Assembly: GCA_002371715.1 (NCBI GenBank)
Contig: DFGF01000065.1
Location: forward strand, 1-13,988
DNA from: Prevotella sp. UBA3757
Lineage (GTDB): Bacteria > Bacteroidota > Bacteroidia > Bacteroidales > Bacteroidaceae
Length of the DNA stretch: 13,988 nucleotides
Direction: 5' to 3'
Position 1 is the first letter of the stretch. Each line of letters opens with the position of its first letter. A program made the position numbers and the translations under genes. Positions 1 to 5,794 of the stretch are shown here, one piece after another. Under the pieces are notes generated by a model. It saw only the letters and a program-made list of their open reading frames with translations. It had not been told where the DNA came from and did no database searches.

Positions 1-998
1 CGGCAGAAGATGCCGCTGGCGGGCTGGTCCGGGCCGTCCAGATGGGCCACGGCGGCCAGGAAGCGCTCGCCCCGGTTGCCATAGCTGGCGTAGTCCTTCT
101 TGCCCGAACGGTCGTCCCAGTTGAAGGTGCCGGTGGCAGCACCGCCGTAGCCGGCATCGCGGTTGGGGTTGTAGAAAATGGTGTGCAGGGCTTCGCCCGT
201 CGTGCCGCGGAAGACCGTCAGCCACTCCTGTCCGCCGGTGATGCGCCCGTCGCCCGAGCGGTAGAGGGCCGTGCCCGACACGCTGCGGATGGCGTCGTCG
301 GTGGCTGCCGCGTTGACGTAGGCCCCGCGGCCGTCCTTCGAGCCGGGGCCGGTCTTGCACATCAGCTCGGCGCGTCCGTCGCCGTCGAAGTCGTAGACCA
401 TGAACTGCGTATAGTGCGCGCCGGCGCGGATGTTGCGGCCCAGGTCGATGCGCCAGAGCAGCTGGCCGCTCAGCGTGTAGCAGTCAATGTAGACGTTGTC
501 GGTCACGCCGCCCTGCGAATTGTCCTTCGCGTTCGAGGGGTCCCATTTCACAAAAATCTCGTACTGGCCGTCGCCGTCCACATCGCCCACCGAGCAGTCG
601 TTGGGCGTGTACGACCCGCCGTTCTCGCCCGTGGCCGGCCGTTGCAGGCTGAGCTTCAGGTAGCGGTTGGCCCAGGGCTTGACGGCCCGGGTGGTGTCGG
701 CGGGCGAACCGTTGACCATCGTGACCACCTGGTACGTGTCGGTTGTGCGGCCCGTGGCGTCGGTATAGTTGGTGACGCTGATGTCCCTGGCCAGGCTCTG
801 GCCGTTGCGCAGCAGTTCGAACGTCGTGGCAGCCCCGTCGTCGGTGCCAAGAAAGCGCCAGCTGACGAAGTTGCCCTTTGTGGCGGGCAGTGCTATCACG
901 CCGCGGTCCAGTTTCTCCATAGGGAATTGGGGTGTCTGGGCTTGGCTGCAGCCCCCCGTTGCCATCAATAAGCAAGTTGACAGAATGATTTTTCGCAT
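1..998 (-). CDS. Rhamnogalacturonan lyase, PL11 family (N-terminal part, cut by window edge)
   Basis: Predicted secreted lyase that cleaves the rhamnose-galacturonic acid backbone of rhamnogalacturonan I by beta-elimination, leaving an unsaturated uronic acid end. The start ATG is at 998-996; 332 codons are visible and the reading frame stays open to the left edge. PL11 enzymes are usually about 600 residues, so roughly half is present. Residues 1-20 form a signal peptide; Cys17 in the stretch ATGGC could be a lipoprotein cysteine, although the lipobox is not ideal. Two Asp-rich calcium-type loops are diagnostic of the PL11 propeller: VGDVDGDGQYEIFVKWDP (137-154) and VYDFDGDGRAELMCKTGPGS (201-220), followed by a GGQEWL stretch (255-260). 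A strong promoter and an operator-like repeat lie just upstream. It is the product-generating partner of the GH105 enzyme at 9194-10594. The family assignment is solid; exo versus endo activity cannot be told. Confidence 0.93.
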   Translation of the reverse strand, partial: MRKIILSTCLLMATGGCSQAQTPQFPMEKLDRGVIALPATKGNFVSWRFLGTDDGAATTFELLRNGQSLARDISVTNYTDATGRTTDTYQVVTMVNGSPADTTRAVKPWANRYLKLSLQRPATGENGGSYTPNDCSVGDVDGDGQYEIFVKWDPSNAKDNSQGGVTDNVYIDCYTLSGQLLWRIDLGRNIRAGAHYTQFMVYDFDGDGRAELMCKTGPGSKDGRGAYVNAAATDDAIRSVSGTALYRSGDGRITGGQEWLTVFRGTTGEALHTIFYNPNRDAGYGGAATGTFNWDDRSGKKDYASYGNRGERFLAAVAHLDGPDQPASGIFC

Positions 999-1031
999 AG
1001 TTTGTTTAAGTGGATTATCATATTTTTGGTG

Positions 1032-1064
1032 CAAAGATACAACATATATTTGAAATGCCCCCAA
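1032..1064 (-). promoter_or_regulatory. Bacteroidetes-type promoter of the PL11 lyase gene
   Basis: Read on the minus strand there is a perfect -7 box TATCTTTG (1039-1032; consensus TAnnTTTG) and a TTGG -33 element (1064-1061), 21 nt apart. Transcription would start near 1028, giving a leader of about 30 nt before the ATG at 998. The 29-bp operator-like repeat begins 7 nt upstream of the -33 element. Confidence 0.75.
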
Positions 1065-1071
1065 TAATTAT

Positions 1072-1100
1072 CCGTCATTTTTAGCACAATTTTCCGTCAC
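1072..1100 (+). repeat. 29-bp repeat, left copy: two CCGTCA half-sites 22 bp apart (operator-like)
   Basis: CCGTCA occurs at 1072-1077 and again at 1094-1099, separated by a T-rich spacer. The whole 29-bp unit recurs on the same strand at 9073-9101 with 26 of 29 positions identical. Direct half-sites about two helical turns apart are the arrangement known for AraC-family DNA-binding domains, which is the output domain of hybrid two-component regulators of polysaccharide loci. The unit sits immediately upstream of the PL11 promoter, so a role as activator site is likely but inferred. It also marks the left border of the accessory block. Confidence 0.65.
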
Positions 1101-1108
1101 CACTTTAA

Positions 1109-1138
1109 AAAGCGTCGCCCCAAGAGGAGCAACGCTTT
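1109..1138 (-). terminator. Rho-independent terminator after the HU-like gene
   Basis: On the minus strand AAAGCGTTGCTCC pairs with GGGGCGACGCTTT around a TCTT loop (13-bp stem with G-U wobbles), followed by TTAAAG. It lies 8 nt beyond the stop codon of the HU-like gene and only 9 nt from the left 29-bp repeat, so it insulates the PL11 promoter region from the neighbouring transcript. Confidence 0.75.
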
Positions 1139-1145
1139 CCTGTGT

Positions 1146-1685
1146 TCAGCCCATGTCCGGGCCGCCGCCGGTGTTGTCATCGCCACCGTCGCCACCAGTC
1201 CCCCCTCCTTGGGAGGGGTCGGGTGTGGTCGTGCCGTCGTCAATCTCGGCGTCGTCGGTGCTGGTGACGCGCTTCACCTCGTTGCCGTCGCGGTCGTAGC
1301 AGGTGATGACCACCGGCGTGTCGCGCAGCTCGTCCTTCAGCTCGGTGGACGGGGTGAAGACGATGCGGCGCACCTTGATCAGGCTCGACTTCACCTTGTT
1401 GACGTCGTCGACGCTGGAGGCCGACAGGCCGAAGCGGCACGTGCCCAGGCCGGGCAGCGGCACGGAGTGGCCCTCGGGCAGCCACGCCTTGATGACTTCG
1501 CCGGCGGCGTCCCAGCAGGCCTTCATCACGCCCTCTGAGACACCTGAGCGCAGGGCGGCCTCACGGATCACCTTATCCTGGGCCAACTGTGAGTACAGCT
1601 CGGGCTGCATCACGTAACGGTACATTTCCTGTCCGTCTTTGGAGAACTTCATGCGTTTCTCCCTTGCTTTTACTTTTAATGCCAT
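1146..1685 (-). CDS. HU-like DNA-binding protein (HU-HIG type) with Gly/Asp-rich tail
   Basis: 179-residue protein of the Bacteroidetes HU-like family, basic at its N-terminus. The HU-like body spans about residues 1-130: the stretch DKVIREAALRSGVSEGVMKA (37-56) is the helical dimerisation part, and LPGLGTCRFGLSA with the following KVRRIVFTPS corresponds to the beta-arm segment with its family-typical GLGTFR-like motif. Residues ~150-179 are a low-complexity tail rich in Gly, Asp and Thr, also common in this family. Such proteins bend or coat DNA and are often found next to VirE_N/BT4734 primase-helicase genes, as here (same strand, gene at 2128-4296). It has its own promoter (1771-1801) and terminator (1109-1138), so it is a single-gene transcription unit. 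An exact role in replication or packaging of an element is inference. Confidence 0.85.
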   Translation of the reverse strand: MALKVKAREKRMKFSKDGQEMYRYVMQPELYSQLAQDKVIREAALRSGVSEGVMKACWDAAGEVIKAWLPEGHSVPLPGLGTCRFGLSASSVDDVNKVKSSLIKVRRIVFTPSTELKDELRDTPVVITCYDRDGNEVKRVTSTDDAEIDDGTTTPDPSQGGGTGGDGGDDNTGGGPDMG

Positions 1686-1731
1686 GATGTGTAAAAGTTT
1701 TTAATGGTTAAACTTATGGTTGACTAACTCA

Positions 1732-1767
1732 GTGGACTAAGCAGTCGCTACTGCTATCATTATCCAC
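1732..1767 (-). other. Hairpin at the 5' end of the HU-like mRNA
   Basis: On the minus strand GTGGA (1767-1763) pairs with TCCAC (1736-1732), and inside it AGCAGT pairs with ACTGCT around an AGCG loop (1755-1740). The predicted transcription start, about 4 nt after the -7 box, coincides with the first base of this hairpin. A 5'-terminal stem could stabilise the mRNA or control translation; no T-tract follows, so it is not a simple attenuator. Confidence 0.5.
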
Positions 1768-1770
1768 CTA

Positions 1771-1801
1771 CAAAGGTACGAAAAAATTCTGGATTATGCA
1801 A
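1771..1801 (-). promoter_or_regulatory. Promoter of the HU-like gene
   Basis: Minus-strand -7 box TACCTTTG (1778-1771) matches TAnnTTTG exactly, and TTGC at 1801-1798 serves as the -33 element with 19 nt between. The leader is about 80 nt and begins with the hairpin at 1732-1767. Confidence 0.7.
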
Positions 1802-1885
1802 GTTTTTTCGCAATTACTTTTACTAAAAACAGCAATTTTTTTAGTCCTTTTTCCGCTCCCCTCCGCGCTGTTTTTTACAAAGCTT

Positions 1886-1930
1886 TCAAAAAATATTTAG
1901 GAAGCCTTCCAGGAATTTCTGGAAGGCTTC
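1886..1930 (-). terminator. Strong hairpin terminator downstream of the primase-helicase gene
   Basis: A perfect 11-bp inverted repeat, GAAGCCTTCCA (1901-1911) and TGGAAGGCTTC (1920-1930), has an 8-nt loop. On the minus strand it is followed by CTAAATATTTTTTG, a T-rich tail. It lies about 200 nt past the stop of the gene at 2128-4296 and before the HU-like promoter, so it separates the two minus-strand units. Confidence 0.7.
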
Positions 1931-1974
1931 GTAGGATAAATTCCGTCGGGGTTGCGGAACTGTTGGCTCGCTGT

Positions 1975-2103
1975 GTGACAGTGTGACAGCAGTATCTACT
2001 CTTTTTTTTATAATTTATATCTTATGTCTGGAACATGCCGGATTTAATGATATTAATTTTTCTATAAGTCGTAGAATACGCTGTCACGCTGTCACGCTGT
2101 CAT
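1975..2103. repeat. Inverted GTGACAG iterons flanking an AT-rich segment (origin-like)
   Basis: The left arm (1975-1999) has two tandem GTGACAG units followed by GC, A, GTAT and CTAC. The right arm (2071-2095) read on the opposite strand has the same order with one mismatch and two single-base indels, and a third unit (GCTGTCAT, 2096-2103) extends it. The ~70 nt between them are very AT-rich, with a run of eight T and several TTAAT/TTATAT stretches. The right arm lies 24 nt beyond the primase-helicase stop codon. Inverted iterons around an easily melted core beside a replication gene suggest an origin. A very long transcript-end hairpin is the alternative. Confidence 0.5.
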
Positions 2104-2127
2104 CTCTGTGCCAGCAGCAGATAAGGA

Positions 2128-4296
2128 CTACATGGCATCGGCAGCCTGCGCCTGACTGATTTCCTCAGCGTCTATCAGGTAAACCGTATAGGCCGTGCCA
2201 CGCCTGGTGTGGCGGCCCTTTAATTCCATCTTGGTCAGTGCCTTGCCGATATTGTTGACATTATAGTCGGGGCCGCGATAGCCCCGGTCTAACAGTATTT
2301 TCTGGATGTCGGAACTGGTCATGGCCCGGACAGCTTCTCCCTCCGCAGGTTTCCTGACCACGAGCTTGACGGCCTCTAGCGTGTTGTCGAGCATCATGAA
2401 GGCGTTGTTGTGCTCCTTGATAGCCATTGAGTCTTCGTAGGTCATTTCGGTCTTATAGCCGTGGTTCACCTCGTAGAGCAGCTGGCTGTAGAGTCCTTCG
2501 TAGTCGATGGGGTTTTCCACGGTGTTCTTGGTGCCCTTCAGGTTTACGGTCAGGTAGCGGCGGTTGCCTTCGCTCTCGCGGATATAGCACAGGTGGTTGG
2601 TAGTGCCAATGCGCGAGGCCACGTTCTGGCGCTGCTGGCGGTAGTGGTCGTAGGCACTGCGCTCGTAGCTGCTGCTCTGAGTGGCCAAGAACTTGAGCTG
2701 GTTGCTCTTCGCGTCGGAGTTGATGTCCAGCTCGTCGAGTATGAGGATGAACTTCTCCGAGGCTGCTATCTCAGAGTCGGTGCTGGCGAGCGACTTATAG
2801 GGGTTGACGGGTGCCTGGTATTCGCGCAGGCATGGCGGCAGGAACTGCTTGGCCATGTGGCTCTTGCCGATGTGCTCTCCGCCCACGAACATCAGTATCT
2901 GTGCATTGACTTCGATTTCTCCCAAAGCATGGGCCAGGAAGGCTCGCAGCCACGTGCGCATCGCGTCGTGATAGAAGGCGGTGTTCTCTTCATCCACGAA
3001 GTCGAAGTAGCCGAGAAAGTCGTTCACATGGTCGTGGTCGCCTTCGTGCCACTTGGGCAGACTGTCGAGCCAGTCGACGAGCGGGTTGAAGTCGGGCGAC
3101 ACGTCTATGCTGTTGATGATGGCAGTGATGACGGGCGATTCTGCCTTATGACCGCTGGCGCGCAGGTTGGTCAGGAGTGTGTCTAAATGGCGGTCGGTCC
3201 AGGGCGTCCACGACACGCCATTGTCGGTGCTCACCTCTGGGCGATGGGCCACCACGTTGTAGCGGAACGTACGGCCTTTCTGCACCTCGTCTATCAGTTC
3301 CTGAAAGCTCTTGGCTTTTTCCTGCTGCTTCTCTTCGGCAGTCTTTTTCGGTTTGGGCATCCAGATGCCAAACTCGTGGGAAGCCGTCTTGTAGCAGCTG
3401 TGCAGGATGGCTGAGGGCCGCTGGTCCATCCGTCCCTGATAGGCCTCGTCGAGCGCCTGAGCGGCCTCATTCTCGTCTATGCCCATACGGTTTAGCATGA
3501 AACAGAGGCGCATGACGAAATCGTGACGGTTGCCGGGTGTAAACGTAAAGCCTTGCTCTTCCAGCTTCTTGACGGCGGCTTCCAGATGGTTGCCCAGCGG
3601 CACCGACGCACGGGTGCCGTCTTCGTTTATGGCGTACTTGGGTGTACTCATCTTCGTGAGTCCTCCCTTCGGCCCGATACCCAGCTGTTCCTTCGTCAGG
3701 CGGAACTGGACGGCATCTGGACGGTAGACGGCCTGAGGGTCGTGGCTGAGTCCGAACATGCGGTTGATGTTGTCACACTGACCGTCCATCGGATGGCCGC
3801 ACCAGACGGAATATTGCTGATTGATGACCTGACAGACGCGCTTGTAAAGCTGCTCGCTGCGCTCACGGTCGTTCTGCAGGTCGATGGTTACGCCCTCTGG
3901 CAACAGGAAGGGCACAATGATCTTGTAGCCCAGTCCTGAGATGCTCTCGCAACCTATCTCCGCCTGGCGCGAGGTGCGCAGGATGGTCTTCACGCGCTCC
4001 AGCTCCTCTGGCGGCAGCTGCTGGCCAGGCTCCTTGGCGTCGAAGTCCACTGGAACCAGATTGGTACACTCGCGGCAGTTGTCCTTCGCCTTGCCGCCCT
4101 CCATACGGAAGGCCACTGCCACCTGCGGTGTCGTCTCCTTCACCATCTTGGCCTGGGTTTCCTGTCCGTTGGCGCGGAGCGTACGGTGCAACTGTGTCTT
4201 CTGCTTCAGCTCCTCGTCGTTGCGCATGATGTTAACTACTTGCTCAGGCTGAATCTCCTGAGACTCCTTGCTGCGATAATCTTTAAATATCTGCAT
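2128..4296 (-). CDS. PrimPol-VirE primase-helicase (BT4734-like N-terminal domain)
   Basis: 722-residue two-domain replication protein. Residues ~40-200 form a BT4734/VirE_N region with features of an archaeo-eukaryotic-type primase: metal-binding VDFD (83-86), SISGLGYKIIVPF (118-130) and DNINRMFGLSHDP (175-187). Residues ~400-600 form a VirE/D5-like AAA+ helicase: Walker A GGEHIGKS (472-479), Walker B FILILDELD (516-524), GTTNH (564-568) and arginine motif GNRRYL (577-582). The C-terminus (~650-710) looks like a winged helix. All key residues are present, so it should be active. Such proteins are common in Bacteroidales accessory regions and have relatives among phage and satellite replication proteins. 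An origin-like repeat lies just downstream. Its promoter is unclear: no good TAnnTTTG box was found upstream, only a weak TATATTGT near 4320. The XRE-HicB regulator is transcribed divergently from the other side of a 261-nt gap. Confidence 0.87.
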   Translation of the reverse strand: MQIFKDYRSKESQEIQPEQVVNIMRNDEELKQKTQLHRTLRANGQETQAKMVKETTPQVAVAFRMEGGKAKDNCRECTNLVPVDFDAKEPGQQLPPEELERVKTILRTSRQAEIGCESISGLGYKIIVPFLLPEGVTIDLQNDRERSEQLYKRVCQVINQQYSVWCGHPMDGQCDNINRMFGLSHDPQAVYRPDAVQFRLTKEQLGIGPKGGLTKMSTPKYAINEDGTRASVPLGNHLEAAVKKLEEQGFTFTPGNRHDFVMRLCFMLNRMGIDENEAAQALDEAYQGRMDQRPSAILHSCYKTASHEFGIWMPKPKKTAEEKQQEKAKSFQELIDEVQKGRTFRYNVVAHRPEVSTDNGVSWTPWTDRHLDTLLTNLRASGHKAESPVITAIINSIDVSPDFNPLVDWLDSLPKWHEGDHDHVNDFLGYFDFVDEENTAFYHDAMRTWLRAFLAHALGEIEVNAQILMFVGGEHIGKSHMAKQFLPPCLREYQAPVNPYKSLASTDSEIAASEKFILILDELDINSDAKSNQLKFLATQSSSYERSAYDHYRQQRQNVASRIGTTNHLCYIRESEGNRRYLTVNLKGTKNTVENPIDYEGLYSQLLYEVNHGYKTEMTYEDSMAIKEHNNAFMMLDNTLEAVKLVVRKPAEGEAVRAMTSSDIQKILLDRGYRGPDYNVNNIGKALTKMELKGRHTRRGTAYTVYLIDAEEISQAQAADAM

Positions 4297-4337
4297 GTCC
4301 TTTTAAGTTAATGTTAAACAATATACCGTCAATTATG

Positions 4338-4353
4338 TGGTAGAGGTTTACCA
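4338..4353. promoter_or_regulatory. 16-bp palindrome, possible operator of the primase-helicase gene
   Basis: TGGTA and TACCA are separated by 6 nt (GAGGTT). It lies about 40 nt upstream of the primase-helicase start, in the gap shared with the divergent XRE-HicB regulator. Autoregulated divergent promoters often look like this. The arms are short, so this is a weak call. Confidence 0.3.
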
Positions 4354-4415
4354 ACACGGCATCAAAATGTTTTTTCATCTTTCTTTTGAAAGTTTTTAGG
4401 GTTATACAAGCAAGG

Positions 4416-4451
4416 GACGTCGTGTACACCTCGCATCCCGAACACGTTCGG
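4416..4451. promoter_or_regulatory. Cluster of short palindromes in the divergent intergenic region
   Basis: Three dyads sit side by side: GACGTC (4416-4421), GTGTACAC (4422-4429) and CCGAAC-AC-GTTCGG (4438-4451). In addition, CGTGT (4421-4425) can pair with ACACG (4442-4446). This local burst of symmetry in an otherwise AT-rich 261-nt gap (4297-4557) could be repressor sites for the neighbouring XRE-HicB protein. No tRNA or other known RNA is recognisable here. Confidence 0.3.
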
Positions 4452-4516
4452 TTACAAGGCGTAGATTTTATGGTTAGAGGTTTCTGAGAACACAGTCCAT
4501 AAGTTTTCGCATATTT

Positions 4517-4549
4517 TCTGCGATAATAGTAAGAAATTTATTACCTTTG
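4517..4549 (+). promoter_or_regulatory. Promoter of the XRE-HicB regulator (near-leaderless)
   Basis: The -7 box TACCTTTG (4542-4549) matches the Bacteroidetes consensus, with TCTG at 4517-4520 as a -33 element 21 nt away. The ATG is at 4558, so the leader would be only about five bases. Confidence 0.65.
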
Positions 4550-4557
4550 TCGCCAGT

Positions 4558-5253
4558 ATGAGAGAAACAATAAAAAACAAACAAAAGAAACAAATTGGAT
4601 ATTTGCTTCAATATGAACGCGAAATCCAGTCAATAGGACAGGAAACTATTGCACGGCAGATGGATGTCGGTCAGGAATCTGTATCCAGAATTGAGGCTGG
4701 CACAAGAAGGATTGATATACTTGAACTGATAGATTACGCTCATGTGCTGGGCTTCTCCATCACGGAGATGGCGTGGAAAATAGAGACTTATTTGTCTGCG
4801 CTAAGTTTACTTCCACTTCCTCATATGAATGTATTAAATAAGAAGATCAGGGTTAAGGTTACTTGCCGTGAGAACGTCTTCTTAGCGTCGGTCAATGATA
4901 TCGTGCCAGAAACTTTTGAGTTTACAGCATATAATTTTGATGAATTACAGATAGAAATTGAAGAAAGTTTTGATTCTTACTTTAAAGGAATGGCTGCTAA
5001 CGGAGTTAAAGTGCCTCGATGGCTTTTAAAGAAAAAGTACGAATTTGAATACAATTTCCTTGATGCTAAATCATTGCTAAAGGCCTATAGCCCTTATATC
5101 TCACTCACTTCCATCAGCCGTGTATCGGGTATTAACCGTGACCAACTCTCACAATATGCTAATGGGCTTAAAAAAGCACGGCCAAACCAGTTGAGACGCA
5201 TTGCGGACGCAATACATAAAATTGGAAAAGAACTGACGGCTGTTGTAGTATAA
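4558..5253 (+). CDS. XRE helix-turn-helix fused to HicB-like domain, probable transcriptional regulator
   Basis: 231 residues in three parts. Residues ~10-65 resemble an XRE-type helix-turn-helix (QETIARQMDVGQESVSRIEAG, with the family's typical V/I-S-R-I-E-x-G recognition helix). Residues ~90-150 resemble the partial RNase-H-like fold of HicB antitoxins (KVTCRENVFLASVNDIVPET and the following acidic helix). Residues ~155-231 are the C-terminal helix-turn-helix seen in Bacteroidetes HicB-like proteins (SRVSGINRDQLSQYANGLKK, then RRIADAIHKIGKEL). A HicA toxin would be expected next to a true antitoxin, but none is visible on either side. A stand-alone repressor is therefore more likely, possibly controlling the divergent replication gene or the downstream nuclease operon. 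The gene is much more AT-rich than its surroundings (16 G+C in 4561-4620), which suggests a separate origin. Confidence 0.75.
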   Translation: MRETIKNKQKKQIGYLLQYEREIQSIGQETIARQMDVGQESVSRIEAGTRRIDILELIDYAHVLGFSITEMAWKIETYLSALSLLPLPHMNVLNKKIRVKVTCRENVFLASVNDIVPETFEFTAYNFDELQIEIEESFDSYFKGMAANGVKVPRWLLKKKYEFEYNFLDAKSLLKAYSPYISLTSISRVSGINRDQLSQYANGLKKARPNQLRRIADAIHKIGKELTAVVV

Positions 5254-5466
5254 TACGTAAAAAGGAGGCCCCTTGTTGTCAACTCGGTATTTTTGTAATG
5301 ATTATTAGAAGGGGAATTATATACTACCGCAGGTGCAGACAAAACAACGGCGTGCAAGGTAACGTTTGACGTTGCAACGATAGGCATAAATTCGTTATCA
5401 GCCAAATTTTTCGTCACTTATTTGCAGATTTTCCGCTAAAGTCCTTTTCTTTTCCAAAGTTTTTCG
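5254..5466. other. Intergenic spacer, no gene recognised
   Basis: These 213 nt between the regulator and the structured-RNA promoter have stops in all frames that matter and no convincing product on either strand. The only structure seen is a small AACG-TTTGA-CGTT hairpin near 5362. No strong terminator follows the regulator gene, so read-through into the RNA region is possible. Confidence 0.4.
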
Positions 5467-5474
5467 TACCTTTG
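5467..5474 (+). promoter_or_regulatory. -7 box driving the structured RNA / operon leader
   Basis: TACCTTTG matches TAnnTTTG exactly, in an AT-rich pyrimidine-rich stretch. The -33 position (~5442-5446) holds only a T-run. No other TAnnTTTG box occurs between here and the ATG at 5795, so this may also be the promoter of the three-gene operon downstream. Confidence 0.6.
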
Positions 5475-5477
5475 CCA

Positions 5478-5731
5478 ACGGTTCGGGGAGAAATCCGGAC
5501 TAATGAAGCATTCGCTATTATTTCGCGCATAGCCAAGAGCGTCGGAAACTCTATAGGTATAACAAGCACGGAAATAATATGTGACAGGCGAGCCGTATGA
5601 TGGTTCTTCCTGATCCAGTTTGGGATAGTGATGCACACGCAACAGCGTGATGCATCCTGCAAACTGGACAGAGGCACCTTTCCGACGCCGCCTCTTGCTA
5701 TGCGCAACAAAGGAGCATCACGCTTCTTTTT
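5478..5731 (+). ncRNA. Candidate structured RNA or long 5' leader of the nuclease/methylase operon
   Basis: The expected transcript starts near 5478. A long-range helix closes ~180 nt: GCGCATAGC (5525-5533), AAGA (5535-5538) and GCGTCGGAAA (5539-5548) pair in order with GCTATGCGC (5697-5705), TCTT (5693-5696) and TTTCCGACGC (5679-5688), 23 bp in all. Inside is a hairpin with perfect outer stem CCAGTTTG (5615-5622)/CAAACTGG (5660-5667), and inner stems GGA/TCC, TGCA/TGCA and ACGC/GCGT around an AACA loop. Near the 3' end GCATCACGCT (5715-5724) precedes TCTTTTT (5725-5731), a possible terminator. Open frames crossing the region on both strands give no recognisable protein. I could not match it to tmRNA, RNase P, SRP RNA or a riboswitch. 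The length is compatible with 6S RNA, but the internal bubble is too lopsided. It is either a free small RNA or an attenuator-type leader. Confidence 0.55.
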
Positions 5732-5742
5732 GCGCCGTGGCG

Positions 5743-5789
5743 TGATTGATAGTCTGAGTGTGTATAATATGACTGAAAACTATCAATCA
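5743..5789. repeat. 11-bp inverted repeat just before the DUF4268 gene
   Basis: TGATTGATAGT (5743-5753) and ACTATCAATCA (5779-5789) are perfectly complementary, 25 nt apart. The second arm ends 5 nt before the ATG at 5795. It could be an operator for a dimeric regulator or an RNA hairpin that hides the translation start. The spacer contains TATAATAT but no Bacteroidetes -7 box. Confidence 0.55.
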
Positions 5790-5794
5790 AGATT

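Noticed and set aside
42..971. Long plus-strand open frame of 309 codons opposite the PL11 gene
   Set aside because: Val/Ala/Arg-rich antisense frame typical of GC-rich coding DNA; the minus strand reads as clear PL11 sequence over the whole stretch.
4326..4331. Additional single CCGTCA hexamer upstream of the primase-helicase gene
   Set aside because: A lone hexamer is expected several times by chance in 14 kb; there is no second half-site at the 22-bp spacing.
4416..4451. tRNA or attachment-site remnant
   Set aside because: Stems do not form a cloverleaf, there is no TTCGA T-loop or CCA end, and no matching repeat was found elsewhere in the window.
5478..5604. Group II intron domain V resemblance: GAGCCGTATGA near 5590 and ACGGTTC at 5478
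   Set aside because: The two half-motifs are in the wrong order and 100 nt apart, no GAAA-capped stem follows the first, and there is no reverse transcriptase or other intron domain nearby. They are more likely short pairing elements of the local RNA.
5478..5731. 6S RNA
   Set aside because: Length and long closing stem are suggestive, but the internal bubble has about 65 nt on one side and about 11 on the other, unlike the balanced 6S bubble. Kept only as a possibility to test.
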